From positions 1 through 46,256 of IMG/VR virus record IMGVR_UViG_3300025151_000067: DNA of 46,256 nucleotides; one strand, given 5' to 3'. Positions 24,830 through 32,548 of the stretch are shown here, piece by piece. The notes under the pieces were generated by a model. It was not told where the DNA came from and searched no databases. It saw only the letters and a list, made by a program, of their open reading frames with translations. The first letter of the stretch is position 1, and the number at the start of each line of letters is the position of its first letter. The position numbers were made by a program, and so were the translations under genes. The stretch is from a virus.

Positions 24830-26575
24830 TTAAGCGCACTCTTTCTGGCCTGTAAGCGGGTCGATAAAGCAAGCCTCAACCTTTCCCTTTTCCTCAGCCA
24901 TTTCCTGAGTTTCGCTAGGTATCTTCGTTTCTTCTTCCACGGTTTCGTTAAGGATACCGAATCGTTTTCCACTCGCCCTGAACGTAGTGCATCCCTTCGC
25001 CCCGCCCTTCCAGGCATCAACATACACCTGTTTAAATTCCTCATACGTGACATCATCCCCCACATTACAAGTCTTTGAACAAGCTGAGTCTACATAATGT
25101 TGTGACAACAGCAACACTGCTAAATGATCTTGAACTGAGATTTCAGATGATGTCCTCCCTTTGACCCCTTTTGCATACGCATAGTCTTCTACACGCTCAA
25201 CACGAGGTCCTTCAAATGTTTGTATGGTTCTGTCATAATAATGACTGAAGACAGGCTCTATTCCACCAGTAACATTATCAGCAACCAAGCTAATAGTGCC
25301 AGTGGGAGCAATACTAGTAAGATGTGAATTACGAATTCCATGCTCTCTGATCTCTTTCTTTACTGATGCAGGAAGTGTACGAATAAAATTAGACTTTAAA
25401 TATTCTTTTCTGTAAGCAGGGAATGGTCCTTTTTCTTTTGCAAGTAAAGCAGATGCTTTGTAAGAATTATCTCTAAGACATGCAAATACTTTTTCTGACC
25501 AATTAAGAAACTCAGGAGAAGCATACGGGTATCCCAAAAGTTCACCAGCGTTTGCTAGTCCAGTAACCCCTAGTCCCATTCGTCTTTTATCTAATGCTTC
25601 ATCGGACTGTTCTTTAAGTGGATAAATAGTACGATCAACAACGTTATCCATAGCACGTACTATTTGGGGAATATCTTTTTTAAACTGTGTAAAGTTAAAA
25701 GAATATTTACCATCATTTTCATCAAGATACTTAACTAGGTTAAAGGATCCAAGTAGACATGCTCCTTGCGGGGGCAACGGCTGCTCTCCACAGGGGTTAG
25801 TGGCTTCAATGGTCTCACAGTACCAGAGATTATTCATCTCCTGTATACGGTCAATAAACAGAACTCCTGGTTCTGCCCAATCCCAAGTCGAATTCATTAT
25901 CTCGTCCCATACCATTTGGGCTGATAAAGACCCACGCACAACACCATCAAAGATAAGATCGTACTCGGTATCACTATCCAAAGCTTCCATAAAGGCATCT
26001 GTAACCCCAACGGAGATGTTAAATCCGGTGAGTTTATCACTGTTACGTTTAGCACGAATAAAGTCGAGTATATCAGGATGGTCAATACGAAGGACACCCA
26101 TTTGTGCTCCTCGCCTGTGACCACTAGAAGCAATTGTTTGACACACTGCATCAAAGATCCCCATAAAAGAAACAGGGCCAGAAGACTGAGAATCGAGAGA
26201 GTTAATATGATCGCCCCGTGGTCGTAGTCTACTAAAATCATATCCAATACCACCACCTTTACGCATAGTCTCAGCAGCTTCTGCTGCACGTTTCATAATG
26301 GATTTCATATTATCATCGATAATACCACTAACAAAACAATTAAATGCTGTAGTAATACGCCTACTGCCCATAGCGTTTTGGACTCTACCTGCTGGTAGAA
26401 ACCTCATATTTCCAAGTATATCTTCTAGTTCTAATTGATGTTCTTGGTCATCATTTAATGCACCTGCCATCCTTTTAACTTTATCATCAAAGGACTCACC
26501 CTCTTGACGGTATTTCATTGCATCAATTTCTTCTGATATAGAAACAGAAGGCCCAGCGTATTCTACATTTCTCAT
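24830..26575 (-). CDS. nrdJ: Adenosylcobalamin-dependent (class II) ribonucleoside-diphosphate/triphosphate reductase
   Basis: 581 aa, using an AAGAGGTAATAATATT leader. It reduces ribonucleotides to deoxyribonucleotides for phage DNA synthesis with coenzyme B12 as radical source. Active-site residues are visible: Cys80 (TAFNCFVSG); the loop ATNPCGEQPL with Asn260, Cys262 (radical cysteine) and Glu264; and Cys273, 11 residues later, as in the Lactobacillus enzyme C408/C419. Also present are GLGVTGLANAG and the phosphate-binding loop SIAPTGTISLVADN. A C-terminal pair (Cys569, Cys580) probably relays electrons from thioredoxin. No small R2-type subunit gene is nearby, in line with class II. It lies oddly inside the late arm, between lysis and tail-nozzle genes. 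No intein is present. Confidence 0.95.
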   Translation of the reverse strand: MRNVEYAGPSVSISEEIDAMKYRQEGESFDDKVKRMAGALNDDQEHQLELEDILGNMRFLPAGRVQNAMGSRRITTAFNCFVSGIIDDNMKSIMKRAAEAAETMRKGGGIGYDFSRLRPRGDHINSLDSQSSGPVSFMGIFDAVCQTIASSGHRRGAQMGVLRIDHPDILDFIRAKRNSDKLTGFNISVGVTDAFMEALDSDTEYDLIFDGVVRGSLSAQMVWDEIMNSTWDWAEPGVLFIDRIQEMNNLWYCETIEATNPCGEQPLPPQGACLLGSFNLVKYLDENDGKYSFNFTQFKKDIPQIVRAMDNVVDRTIYPLKEQSDEALDKRRMGLGVTGLANAGELLGYPYASPEFLNWSEKVFACLRDNSYKASALLAKEKGPFPAYRKEYLKSNFIRTLPASVKKEIREHGIRNSHLTSIAPTGTISLVADNVTGGIEPVFSHYYDRTIQTFEGPRVERVEDYAYAKGVKGRTSSEISVQDHLAVLLLSQHYVDSACSKTCNVGDDVTYEEFKQVYVDAWKGGAKGCTTFRASGKRFGILNETVEEETKIPSETQEMAEEKGKVEACFIDPLTGQKECA

Positions 26576-26585
26576 AATATTATTA

Positions 26586-26618
26586 CCTCTTATACGAATA
26601 GATTTTTCCTATAAGGGG
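26586..26618 (-). promoter_or_regulatory. Hairpin in the nrdJ leader overlapping the ribosome site
   Basis: The inverted repeat cctcttata (26586-26594) and tataagggg (26610-26618) pairs 8 of 9 positions around a 15-nt loop. On the transcribed strand the second arm contains the AAGAGG that serves as the nrdJ ribosome site, so folding would hide it. No T run follows, so it is not a terminator. It is too small for a cobalamin riboswitch. Confidence 0.45.
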
Positions 26619-26624
26619 TATATA

Positions 26625-27068
26625 CTATTGTATGGCTCTCATCCTTTTGCAGAGCCGATCAGCCCTATTTGTAACCTGCTGATACCATCTAGAATCTGCC
26701 ATTTCTACAGATGCTCTGTGCCAATCTCTTGCATCAACAGCAGCTTTCATGTTCTTAAATTTTGAAAGTCGAGGTCTACCCATGTTAAACATCATGTTAG
26801 CTATAATTAATTGGGCTTCTTCGGGCAAGGTATCAAAGTCGGGATAGAGGGTTTTGCAGTCAGACAATACTTGTTGGACATCTGATTCGAAACACTCGTT
26901 AACTCTTTCTTCAGATACAGGCGTTCCAACAGGCTGTCCGTATTCTGGGTCACTGCTAAGTACAAGATGACCAATGCCAAAGGTGCAGAGATGAAGATGA
27001 TCCAAATATATTTCATACTTAACCCCCTCATCAATTTTAAGCTCTTCTCTAAGTTGATCTATGTTCAT
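26625..27068 (-). CDS. Endolysin, GH24 (T4-type) lysozyme
   Basis: 147 aa, starting in an ATGA overlap with the holin stop. It cleaves the MurNAc-GlcNAc bond of peptidoglycan. The catalytic triad is Glu14 (KIDEGVKYEIYLD), Asp23 and Thr29 (LCTFGIGH), spaced 9 and 6 as in T4 lysozyme. The C-terminal half has the usual ANMMFNMG and WYQQVTNRADRL motifs. No signal peptide is present, so it needs the holin to reach the periplasm. It is the soluble lysis enzyme, distinct from the lysozyme domain in the internal virion protein at 12645-16529. Confidence 0.95.
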   Translation of the reverse strand: MNIDQLREELKIDEGVKYEIYLDHLHLCTFGIGHLVLSSDPEYGQPVGTPVSEERVNECFESDVQQVLSDCKTLYPDFDTLPEEAQLIIANMMFNMGRPRLSKFKNMKAAVDARDWHRASVEMADSRWYQQVTNRADRLCKRMRAIQ

Positions 27069-27460
27069 TTAGTTAGCCTCTTTTGTTTTTCATATGTCCT
27101 AAGTCCACCAATTCCCAACATGCCGCCTAGAACGGGCAACAACGTACTCATGTCAAACTCAGGTAGGGTAGGTAGCTGAGTACCTGTTAAGGCCACTACA
27201 AAGAGCAGGACGGGCTGTAAAACAAAATGATATGCAAAGGCACTCGCACACACCCAACCAACTGCTGGTCTCCATCCTCCTTTAAATATAGACCCTGAAG
27301 CTGCTTCTGCCTTATTTACTTCTATCTGGGCAAGTGCTAGTTCTTGAGCATGTTTCTCCCCCATTGTTGCAAGCTCATGTGCAATCCTGGCTTTTTCATC
27401 AGCATCGGGGATAAATTTATCAAGCAGACCTGTAACAGGCCCTATCAATGCTTGTATCAT
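27065..27460 (-). CDS. Holin, three-transmembrane GTA type
   Basis: 131 aa. The start at 27460 (MIQALIG) is favoured over an in-frame ATG at 27493 because it has GAGAGGGA upstream and forms an ATGA overlap with the preceding gene. An amphipathic N-terminal helix is followed by KGGWRPAVGWVCASAFAYHF, then hydrophobic segments LQPVLLFVVALTG and STLLPVLGGMLGIGGLRTYEK. This matches the 'holin of 3TMs' family known from gene transfer agents and marine phages. It makes holes in the inner membrane that release the adjacent endolysin. Confidence 0.9.
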   Translation of the reverse strand: MIQALIGPVTGLLDKFIPDADEKARIAHELATMGEKHAQELALAQIEVNKAEAASGSIFKGGWRPAVGWVCASAFAYHFVLQPVLLFVVALTGTQLPTLPEFDMSTLLPVLGGMLGIGGLRTYEKQKRLTK

Positions 27461-27660
27461 GTTTGTAGTCCCTCTCTTTTTAATTCTAAACATTTATAGG
27501 ATTGAGGATTATGATCGGGAAGTAGCCGTATTGATTCTCTCATTTCTATTGTTCTATCATAACATTCTTGTCTTGTTTCATAAGGACCTCTTTTATCCTG
27601 TGCTTCAAAACAATGTTGTGGATTACTTAATAAACAGACTAATACCCATGCCTCAAACAT
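27457..27660 (-). CDS. Small possibly exported protein in lysis cassette (67 aa)
   Basis: Start after ATAGGAGTATAAA. The first ~12 residues are hydrophobic (FEAWVLVCLLS), followed by a hydrophilic domain with Cys at CFEAQ, ECYDR and YKCLEL. The paired cysteines and short hydrophobic start suggest a small periplasmic or membrane-anchored protein. The same design recurs in 28139-28366 and 45175-45381. It is coupled to the holin by ATGA, so a role in lysis, for example as a spanin partner, is possible but unproven. Confidence 0.7.
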   Translation of the reverse strand: MFEAWVLVCLLSNPQHCFEAQDKRGPYETRQECYDRTIEMRESIRLLPDHNPQSYKCLELKREGLQT

Positions 27661-27669
27661 TTTATACTC

Positions 27670-28137
27670 CTATACTTTCATGGCAATCATAATAAATAAA
27701 GCTATTGAAACTGCAACTACACCTAAAACAATAAGTGAGTTTCTAATAGTTTCCATAAGTTCATTGTGTTTTCTTATTGCCTCTCTTCGTGCAGCGGCAG
27801 CAGCTTCTTTTTCTTCTCTTATTCTTTTTGCTCTTTCATTTACAATAGATTGCCATGTCCCATGACCAAATCGTAAATCAATAAGAGTAGCAACTTCTTG
27901 CATTTTTTCTGCTGCTAACTTAGCATCTATGATTTCTGACGCAACGCCACCAATTCCATCAAAACTACTGACGTTTGATTTTTTATTTCTTTGTTGTTGT
28001 ACTTGTTTCTCGCCCTCAAACAATTTATCTATATAGCCAGCTATGTCGCTAACGTCATTAGCAGTATTTATCATACCTTTAATTCCGTCAACCGCACCCT
28101 TAACTAAGGCTATACCTGCCATTGTTTCTGCGATCAT
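27670..28137 (-). CDS. Membrane-anchored coiled-coil protein of the lysis cassette (155 aa)
   Basis: The N-terminal ~40 residues are moderately hydrophobic. The middle has GHGTWQSIVNERAKRIREE, running into a charged Ala/Glu/Arg coiled coil (EKEAAAAARREAIRKHNEL). A single membrane helix closes the protein (SLIVLGVVAVSIALFIMIAM). A C-terminal anchor with a long coiled coil could act at the inner membrane, as spanin-like or holin-modulating proteins do, but no family is recognised. Start after GAGGTATACTAAA, just behind the stop of the upstream small gene. Confidence 0.75.
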   Translation of the reverse strand: MIAETMAGIALVKGAVDGIKGMINTANDVSDIAGYIDKLFEGEKQVQQQRNKKSNVSSFDGIGGVASEIIDAKLAAEKMQEVATLIDLRFGHGTWQSIVNERAKRIREEKEAAAAARREAIRKHNELMETIRNSLIVLGVVAVSIALFIMIAMKV

Positions 28138-28138
28138 T

Positions 28139-28366
28139 TTAGTATACCTCTACAGCATTGGGATTTACTTTTTTAGGTATGCAATAAACGGTTACTCTGT
28201 CTTTTGGATCAATAAACTGACTTGACACATAGTTACCATATCGTTTAGCCAGTTGAGATGCAAAATAATTGCACCTATCTATACTTCTAAAATACATATC
28301 TCCACTAATTAATTTACGAGCATCTCCTGTCCCCAAATAAGCCATAAGGAGAAATGCGTGTATCAT
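28139..28366 (-). CDS. Small possibly exported protein (75 aa)
   Basis: Starts in an ATGA overlap with the preceding gene. It begins MIHAFLLMAYLG, a short hydrophobic start, then has SGDMYFRSIDRCNYFASQL and ends with a second cysteine in TVYCIPKK. Design and size resemble 27457-27660 and 45175-45381: hydrophobic start, one Cys in a helix, a second Cys ~35 residues on. It may lie in the periplasm with a disulfide. The function is unknown; the position suggests lysis or envelope work. Confidence 0.7.
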   Translation of the reverse strand: MIHAFLLMAYLGTGDARKLISGDMYFRSIDRCNYFASQLAKRYGNYVSSQFIDPKDRVTVYCIPKKVNPNAVEVY

Positions 28367-28566
28367 AGCTTCATTAATAAAGAGGATGCTAGGCCAACGA
28401 CTATTACCGTTGATCCCATTATCATTGCTTCAAGCCTCCACAATCTTTTGTCGAGACCTGATAATTTATCTTCTACTGCTTTATAACGTACAGCACATTC
28501 TTTTTCGTGTGCTTCTAATTCAATAGCGACACGAAGTTCTGGTGAGACTTCTTGTGACATTTTCAT
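28363..28566 (-). CDS. XhlA-like small coiled-coil membrane protein (67 aa)
   Basis: The N-terminal two thirds are a charged helix with a heptad pattern (YKAVEDKLSGLDKRLWRLEAM). A single C-terminal membrane segment follows (STVIVVGLASSLLMKL). This is the layout of haemolysin XhlA-type proteins, which in several phages and prophages cooperate with holins. The start overlaps the upstream fibre-gene stop as TAATG; a second Met two codons later is also possible. It heads the lysis cassette. Confidence 0.65.
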   Translation of the reverse strand: MKMSQEVSPELRVAIELEAHEKECAVRYKAVEDKLSGLDKRLWRLEAMIMGSTVIVVGLASSLLMKL

Positions 28567-29060
28567 TATCCAGCAATTTCCGTAAGGGTAATGCTACTTA
28601 CACCATTAAGTCCTGTGTCACTAGAACCTCCTCTATTAATATAAATTGTTGCCCCATTGTTGTTATCTATATAAACCTTGTAATTTATTGCACTGGTTGT
28701 ATTATGATCGTGGTAAATCTGACCACCAAAATTTACCATTTGATAATCGCTATATTGACCAGATCTTGCTCCAAAAAACCGTGATGAAAAAGCAGTAAAA
28801 GAACCAGTTTGTCCAATGTCATGGTAAACCATGTGATAACCACCATACGCCGCCCCTGTATTATTTGATGAAGTACAAAGACTATATGTAACAAGTATTT
28901 TACTAGTTGCTTTTGTAGGTGTAATGGTAGCAGTTAACCCAGTTGCCTGTGGAGTGTTTGCAGATTGTGTTAAAGATTCTTCAGTGTCGTAAAGAGTATT
29001 AACAACTTGCAACACAGAGCCAGCTGGCATACTACTTCTATTCAATGTTGTGAGTGCCAT
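28566..29060 (-). CDS. Tail-fibre/receptor-binding module protein (164 aa)
   Basis: A Thr/Ser/Gly-rich beta protein with GLTATITPTKATSKILVTYSL in the middle and TLTEIAG at the end. The ITPTxxxSKI segment and the (E)IAG end recur in 29601-30092 and 30102-30650, so these are paralogues. The C-terminal half (TIYINRGGSSDTG) looks like a small jelly-roll tip domain. Ribosome site GGATAGGAGACAG overlaps the stop of the preceding gene by design. It probably forms or decorates the fibre tip. Confidence 0.75.
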   Translation of the reverse strand: MALTTLNRSSMPAGSVLQVVNTLYDTEESLTQSANTPQATGLTATITPTKATSKILVTYSLCTSSNNTGAAYGGYHMVYHDIGQTGSFTAFSSRFFGARSGQYSDYQMVNFGGQIYHDHNTTSAINYKVYIDNNNGATIYINRGGSSDTGLNGVSSITLTEIAG

Positions 29061-29069
29061 ATCTGTCTC

Positions 29070-29591
29070 CTATCCTATTAAGTGACCACTAAATACAATG
29101 TAATCTCTAGTGCTGTCATCGTAATATACATAGCCAATTCTTACGTTTACTTTAATACGCTCATTGGCTGCTAAATGCGTTATGTGTGTAAAAGACGAGT
29201 TTACCCAGTTATCAGCCTGAACCTTTTGATACATTTCGGTTTCGTCAACCCATGCACCGCCTGTGTATTTGAAAAGTCCAACAGCAACAATGCTACCAGA
29301 AGTTCGTTGAGTTCCATCGCTATCACAACCAAATCCAACAAAACTGAATTGGTAGTGTCCATCTATCGGGGCTACAAAATAGTGGTTCGATGTATCCCAA
29401 TGACCACCAACATTTATAGGTGCTTCGTTGAAATCTAAATCACCACTACGTCCACCAGACCCACTTGATGACCTTTTAACTACTCTAAAGATTGGTTTAG
29501 TTGGCTGAATAATTCGACCAGCAGTATCTATAGTTGCTGCTGTAGTGCCATTGCTTTGTGCGATAGAATCTACTTTTAATATGCTTGTCAT
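29070..29591 (-). CDS. Fibre module with C1q-like head (173 aa)
   Basis: The N-terminal ~30 residues (ILKVDSIAQSNGTTAATI) match the start of 29601-30092 and are probably the docking segment. Residues ~55-173 look like a C1q/TNF-type jelly roll: HYFVAPIDGHYQFSFVGFG, VAVGLFKYTGGAW, then HLAANERIKVNVRIG and IVFSGHLIG at the end. Such trimeric heads occur at phage fibre tips and bind surface sugars or proteins. It is one of four neighbouring interchangeable modules. Confidence 0.78.
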   Translation of the reverse strand: MTSILKVDSIAQSNGTTAATIDTAGRIIQPTKPIFRVVKRSSSGSGGRSGDLDFNEAPINVGGHWDTSNHYFVAPIDGHYQFSFVGFGCDSDGTQRTSGSIVAVGLFKYTGGAWVDETEMYQKVQADNWVNSSFTHITHLAANERIKVNVRIGYVYYDDSTRDYIVFSGHLIG

Positions 29592-29600
29592 TTGTATCTC

Positions 29601-30092
29601 CTATCCTGCGACTTCTGTTAGTATCATAGTAGCTGTAGAAGTTCCTGCATTTACATAATTGTAAAATATTTCACCTTGATCTTTTTGACACATAACTTTG
29701 TAAGTAGTAGAACTTGTAGTTGATGGGCTGTCAAGATATGAAAAACTGTGAATTGCAGTTGTGTAAGAATCTTCATTTGTCCACATATTATGCAACATTA
29801 TATTTGAACTTCCTCTAACCAAATAGAAAAGGGCATCTTCTGTATTAGCCAAAACAAGGGGTGCTGATGTTGTAATAAGAATTTTACTACTTGATGCAGT
29901 AGGCGTAATTGATGCTGATAAACCAACATCTTGTGAACTATTGTTTGCAGTCTGTTGAAAGGTACTTGTTGAAGTACCCATTACAACTTGAATTACATGA
30001 CCAGCCGAATAAAGTTTTCCACCAGATGTAATCGTTGCCGCTGTCGTACCGTTAGTATGTTGGAGGGTTTCTACTCCTAATATTGAAGCCAT
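29601..30092 (-). CDS. Tail-fibre/receptor-binding module protein (163 aa)
   Basis: It opens with ILGVETLQHTNGTTAATI, the same docking segment as in the 29070-29591 protein. It then continues with GLSASITPTASSSKILITTS and ends with TMILTEVAG, like its neighbours. The FSYLDSPSTTSSTTYKV stretch is echoed by YFDSPNTTSQITYKL in 30102-30650. The stop codon lies inside GGATAGGAG, which is the ribosome site for the next gene. Likely a fibre tip subunit. Confidence 0.75.
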   Translation of the reverse strand: MASILGVETLQHTNGTTAATITSGGKLYSAGHVIQVVMGTSTSTFQQTANNSSQDVGLSASITPTASSSKILITTSAPLVLANTEDALFYLVRGSSNIMLHNMWTNEDSYTTAIHSFSYLDSPSTTSSTTYKVMCQKDQGEIFYNYVNAGTSTATMILTEVAG

Positions 30093-30101
30093 GTTTTCCT
30101 C

Positions 30102-30650
30102 CTATCCCGCTATCTCTGTTGCCGCAATGTTACTTACAAAATACTCATCAGAAGTATTCACAGTGGTGTTGATATAAAAAGTTGTGGCAATGTTTGAAAC
30201 AATACCTAGCTTATAAGTAATTTGTGATGTCGTGTTTGGACTGTCAAAATAAGTGAAGTAACCAACTTCACCAGTGCTGTTGTCATCCTCGGCGTAATGG
30301 GTTCTTGTTATAGCGGAAATGCCAACCTTTGAACCTGAAGTAGAACCAGTAAATTTCAAAGCAGTTGTGTCTCTGTAGAAAAACACAACGTGGTCAAAAG
30401 TAGCGGAATCACTAGCAAACTCACCTGCAATATGACATTCTAACTTAATTTTACTACTTGTTGATGTTGGCGTAATATTTACAGTCAAATCGCTAAACGC
30501 TGTGGCTGTGTTTGCACTCCATGCTTGGGTTGCCGCTGTGGTTAATTGCGTGTATTGCGTTTGAATAATTGAACCTGATGCTGGCTTTATAATAGAGGTA
30601 GTACCACCAGTAGTTTTAGGATGTATTTCATCTACATATAACTTACTCAT
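30102..30650 (-). CDS. Tail-fibre/receptor-binding module protein (182 aa)
   Basis: The N-terminus (KLYVDEIHPKTTGGTTSIIKPASGSIIQ) is a variant of the docking segment seen in the two downstream modules. NITPTSTSSKIKLECHI and YFDSPNTTSQITYKL are shared with the paralogues, and the end is AATEIAG. It is a beta-rich protein with no enzyme motif. The module set probably arose by duplication and exchange; divergence is strongest in the central loops, as expected for receptor-binding surfaces. Confidence 0.75.
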   Translation of the reverse strand: MSKLYVDEIHPKTTGGTTSIIKPASGSIIQTQYTQLTTAATQAWSANTATAFSDLTVNITPTSTSSKIKLECHIAGEFASDSATFDHVVFFYRDTTALKFTGSTSGSKVGISAITRTHYAEDDNSTGEVGYFTYFDSPNTTSQITYKLGIVSNIATTFYINTTVNTSDEYFVSNIAATEIAG

Positions 30651-30651
30651 A

Positions 30652-31119
30652 TCACACCACCGTAAATGTGCCGTTAACAGTCAACGTAGCTGAAAGTGTA
30701 AATGGTCCTGCTACAAGAGCGTTCTCACCACTGGCAATCGTTGTATTGTCTGTTAGGCTGTTAGGGTTAACACGAATATTAGCTACACCACCACGACTAA
30801 TAGTACTACTAAGTTTTGCTGTAGTAACTGAGTTATCTGTTGGTACTGTATGATTACCTACTTCTCCTAGTGCAAGAATATAATCAATGCTATCTGAAGA
30901 AGTTAAAGCAGAAGCAAACACAATGTTGCTACCACTGACACTGTAAGCATCATTAGGTGCTTGTGTTACACCGTTAAGTGACACAATCAAAGACTCTGCG
31001 TTAGCTGGTGTAAATGCTGCACTGTTGTAAGTAAGTGCATACGTATCTGTAGCAGATGCTGTAAGTGATCCTAGTTTTTTAAAGTCACCCGCTTTAGGTT
31101 GTTTTCCTATATACGGCAT
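30652..31119 (-). CDS. Tail-fibre-associated protein, MPYIG-type (155 aa)
   Basis: It begins MPYIGKQPKAGDF, a start seen in many marine phage fibre proteins and shared here with 35152-35793 (MPYIGNQ). The body has SLIVSLNGVTQAPNDAYSVSGSNIVFASAL, a beta sandwich-like repeat typical of fibre connectors. It then has TVPTDNSVTTAKLSS and a C-terminal beta strand region ending in TVNGTFTVV. Likely a structural fibre or adaptor piece. Confidence 0.75.
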   Translation of the reverse strand: MPYIGKQPKAGDFKKLGSLTASATDTYALTYNSAAFTPANAESLIVSLNGVTQAPNDAYSVSGSNIVFASALTSSDSIDYILALGEVGNHTVPTDNSVTTAKLSSTISRGGVANIRVNPNSLTDNTTIASGENALVAGPFTLSATLTVNGTFTVV

Positions 31120-31120
31120 G

Positions 31121-31303
31121 TTATCCTCCTGCTGCAGCTATCGTAATTTCTTTAGCTTCTACTTGTTTCATTATTTCATCGTAGTGTATATTACCAACTG
31201 CTCCAACTGCAACAGACATTTCTGTTTGTCCATCGCAAGTAAATTTTATTGATATGTTATTTCCACCTTGATCTGTAACATATTTTAAATTAGTAAAAAC
31301 CAT
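31121..31303 (-). CDS. Small protein of unknown function in fibre block (60 aa)
   Basis: Start after CGGAGTTATAAAA. It contains NISIKFTCDGQTEMSVAVGAVGN and ends with a short helix and AAAGG. There is no membrane segment. It lies tightly between two fibre genes; a small fibre or chaperone protein is plausible, without proof. Confidence 0.65.
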   Translation of the reverse strand: MVFTNLKYVTDQGGNNISIKFTCDGQTEMSVAVGAVGNIHYDEIMKQVEAKEITIAAAGG

Positions 31304-31305
31304 TT

Positions 31306-32397
31306 TTATAACTCCGATGAAAAATCAAATGAAACGTCAATGGCTCCAGAAGCACCATTTGACTGAATAGTAGCACCACCACCTGTAGTAAAAGCAGTGC
31401 CACTAGAAGAAGCAGCCGCAATACCTACTTGTGTTACATTTACATCTGAAGCCGCTATCGAAATAGAATTTAAACTGTATGCAAAATTAGTAGAGTTCAC
31501 AGTTTTGTCTATTGTTAGCGTAGGTTGAACTCGCATGGGTTGTGGAAAATATATAATACCTGTGCCATCATCACCACTATAAGTTCGTATTGTACAAAAC
31601 TCGCCATAGGCATTTGTCTTTCGCAGCCTGTAAAAATACCTAAAACAATTATTAAGTGTATCAACGTATGTACGATGTTCGTAAGGTGAAGCTGTAGAGC
31701 CTATTTCAACTTGCCAACCAGTGACGTATAACTCATTATCTGTACTAGATAAAAAGTTTACTTGATTACTTGTTGCTGTTTTATTACCTGCTTGCCAAGT
31801 GTTATTTGTGCCATGAAAGGTACTGCCCATTGATAACGCTATCATATGACGAGCGCCAATTCCAGTTGTAGTAAGCCAAGTTCCAGTTGTATCTCCAGCA
31901 ATACTAAATGAAATTCTTTCCCATGTGTTTGCAGTAGCTAAACTAAATTCTTTTACAAATGATCTATCTACTGCGCTGTTTCTTATACTATAACAAAATG
32001 GACCTGTTAAATTTGATTTTGCCCAAAAAGATATCGTAATAGTTTTTGCACCAGCTGCACCATAACCTAAGACACTATGATTAAGTCCTTCAATGTTTTG
32101 AAAACAAGTAGCGTATTGACCAGCAGCGATAGAACTGTCTGCAGTTGTACAATCAAATTTCATACTTTTAAGAAAGCCTTCACCGCTTGGGACTGTTGTA
32201 TCCTGTGAAACAGTAAAAGCACCATCGTTACTATTGTAAAAAGCAAATCTATCTAAAGAGCCATAAGCACCATCTGTAGTAACTGCATATGAGGTAGCTC
32301 GTTGTGCTACTGCCATATCTCCATTAATTATAAGATTTCTTTTACCATGTATAGCCGAACTATCCATAGCGTTTTGTGAAATTTTACTAACTGCCAT
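31306..32397 (-). CDS. Tail-fibre protein with carbohydrate-binding-like beta domain (363 aa)
   Basis: It starts after GTAGGAGACCCAAACG. The N-terminus (KRNLIINGDMAVAQRAT) and SLDRF motif, with KTITISFWAKSN further on, mark a family common in phage fibres that resembles carbohydrate-binding modules. FLSSTDNELYVTGWQVEIGSTASPYEHR closes the first domain (to about residue 245), followed by a Tyr/Arg-rich strand (NNCFRYFYRL) and a C-terminal beta domain. It probably binds host surface glycans. Confidence 0.8.
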   Translation of the reverse strand: MAVSKISQNAMDSSAIHGKRNLIINGDMAVAQRATSYAVTTDGAYGSLDRFAFYNSNDGAFTVSQDTTVPSGEGFLKSMKFDCTTADSSIAAGQYATCFQNIEGLNHSVLGYGAAGAKTITISFWAKSNLTGPFCYSIRNSAVDRSFVKEFSLATANTWERISFSIAGDTTGTWLTTTGIGARHMIALSMGSTFHGTNNTWQAGNKTATSNQVNFLSSTDNELYVTGWQVEIGSTASPYEHRTYVDTLNNCFRYFYRLRKTNAYGEFCTIRTYSGDDGTGIIYFPQPMRVQPTLTIDKTVNSTNFAYSLNSISIAASDVNVTQVGIAAASSSGTAFTTGGGATIQSNGASGAIDVSFDFSSEL

Positions 32398-32539
32398 CGT
32401 TTGGGTCTCCTACAAATTCTACGCCTACTTCTTTTTTACGCCAGTAATCCCAACGCATCCAATTCCAAGGGTGTTTAGTCCCCTCATCATCCACCCAAGG
32501 TTTACCTACGCGGATTATCCTGTTTTTATATTGCCACAT
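32387..32539 (-). CDS. Small Trp-rich protein (50 aa)
   Basis: The ATG at 32539 follows AGGAGATAACT and the TAG lies at 32387, overlapping the next gene by 11 nt; that gene's ribosome site (GTAGGAGAC) lies inside this frame. The protein is rich in Trp and charged residues (KPWVDDEGTKHPWNWMRWDYW). It fills the only larger gap in the fibre block. It may be a fibre assembly factor; no known family is claimed. Confidence 0.75.
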   Translation of the reverse strand: MWQYKNRIIRVGKPWVDDEGTKHPWNWMRWDYWRKKEVGVEFVGDPNDGS

Positions 32540-32548
32540 AGTTATCTC

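Noticed and set aside
26586-26618. Cobalamin riboswitch before the B12-dependent nrdJ
   Set aside because: The whole spacer is only 49 bases, far too short for the cobalamin aptamer; only a simple hairpin is present.
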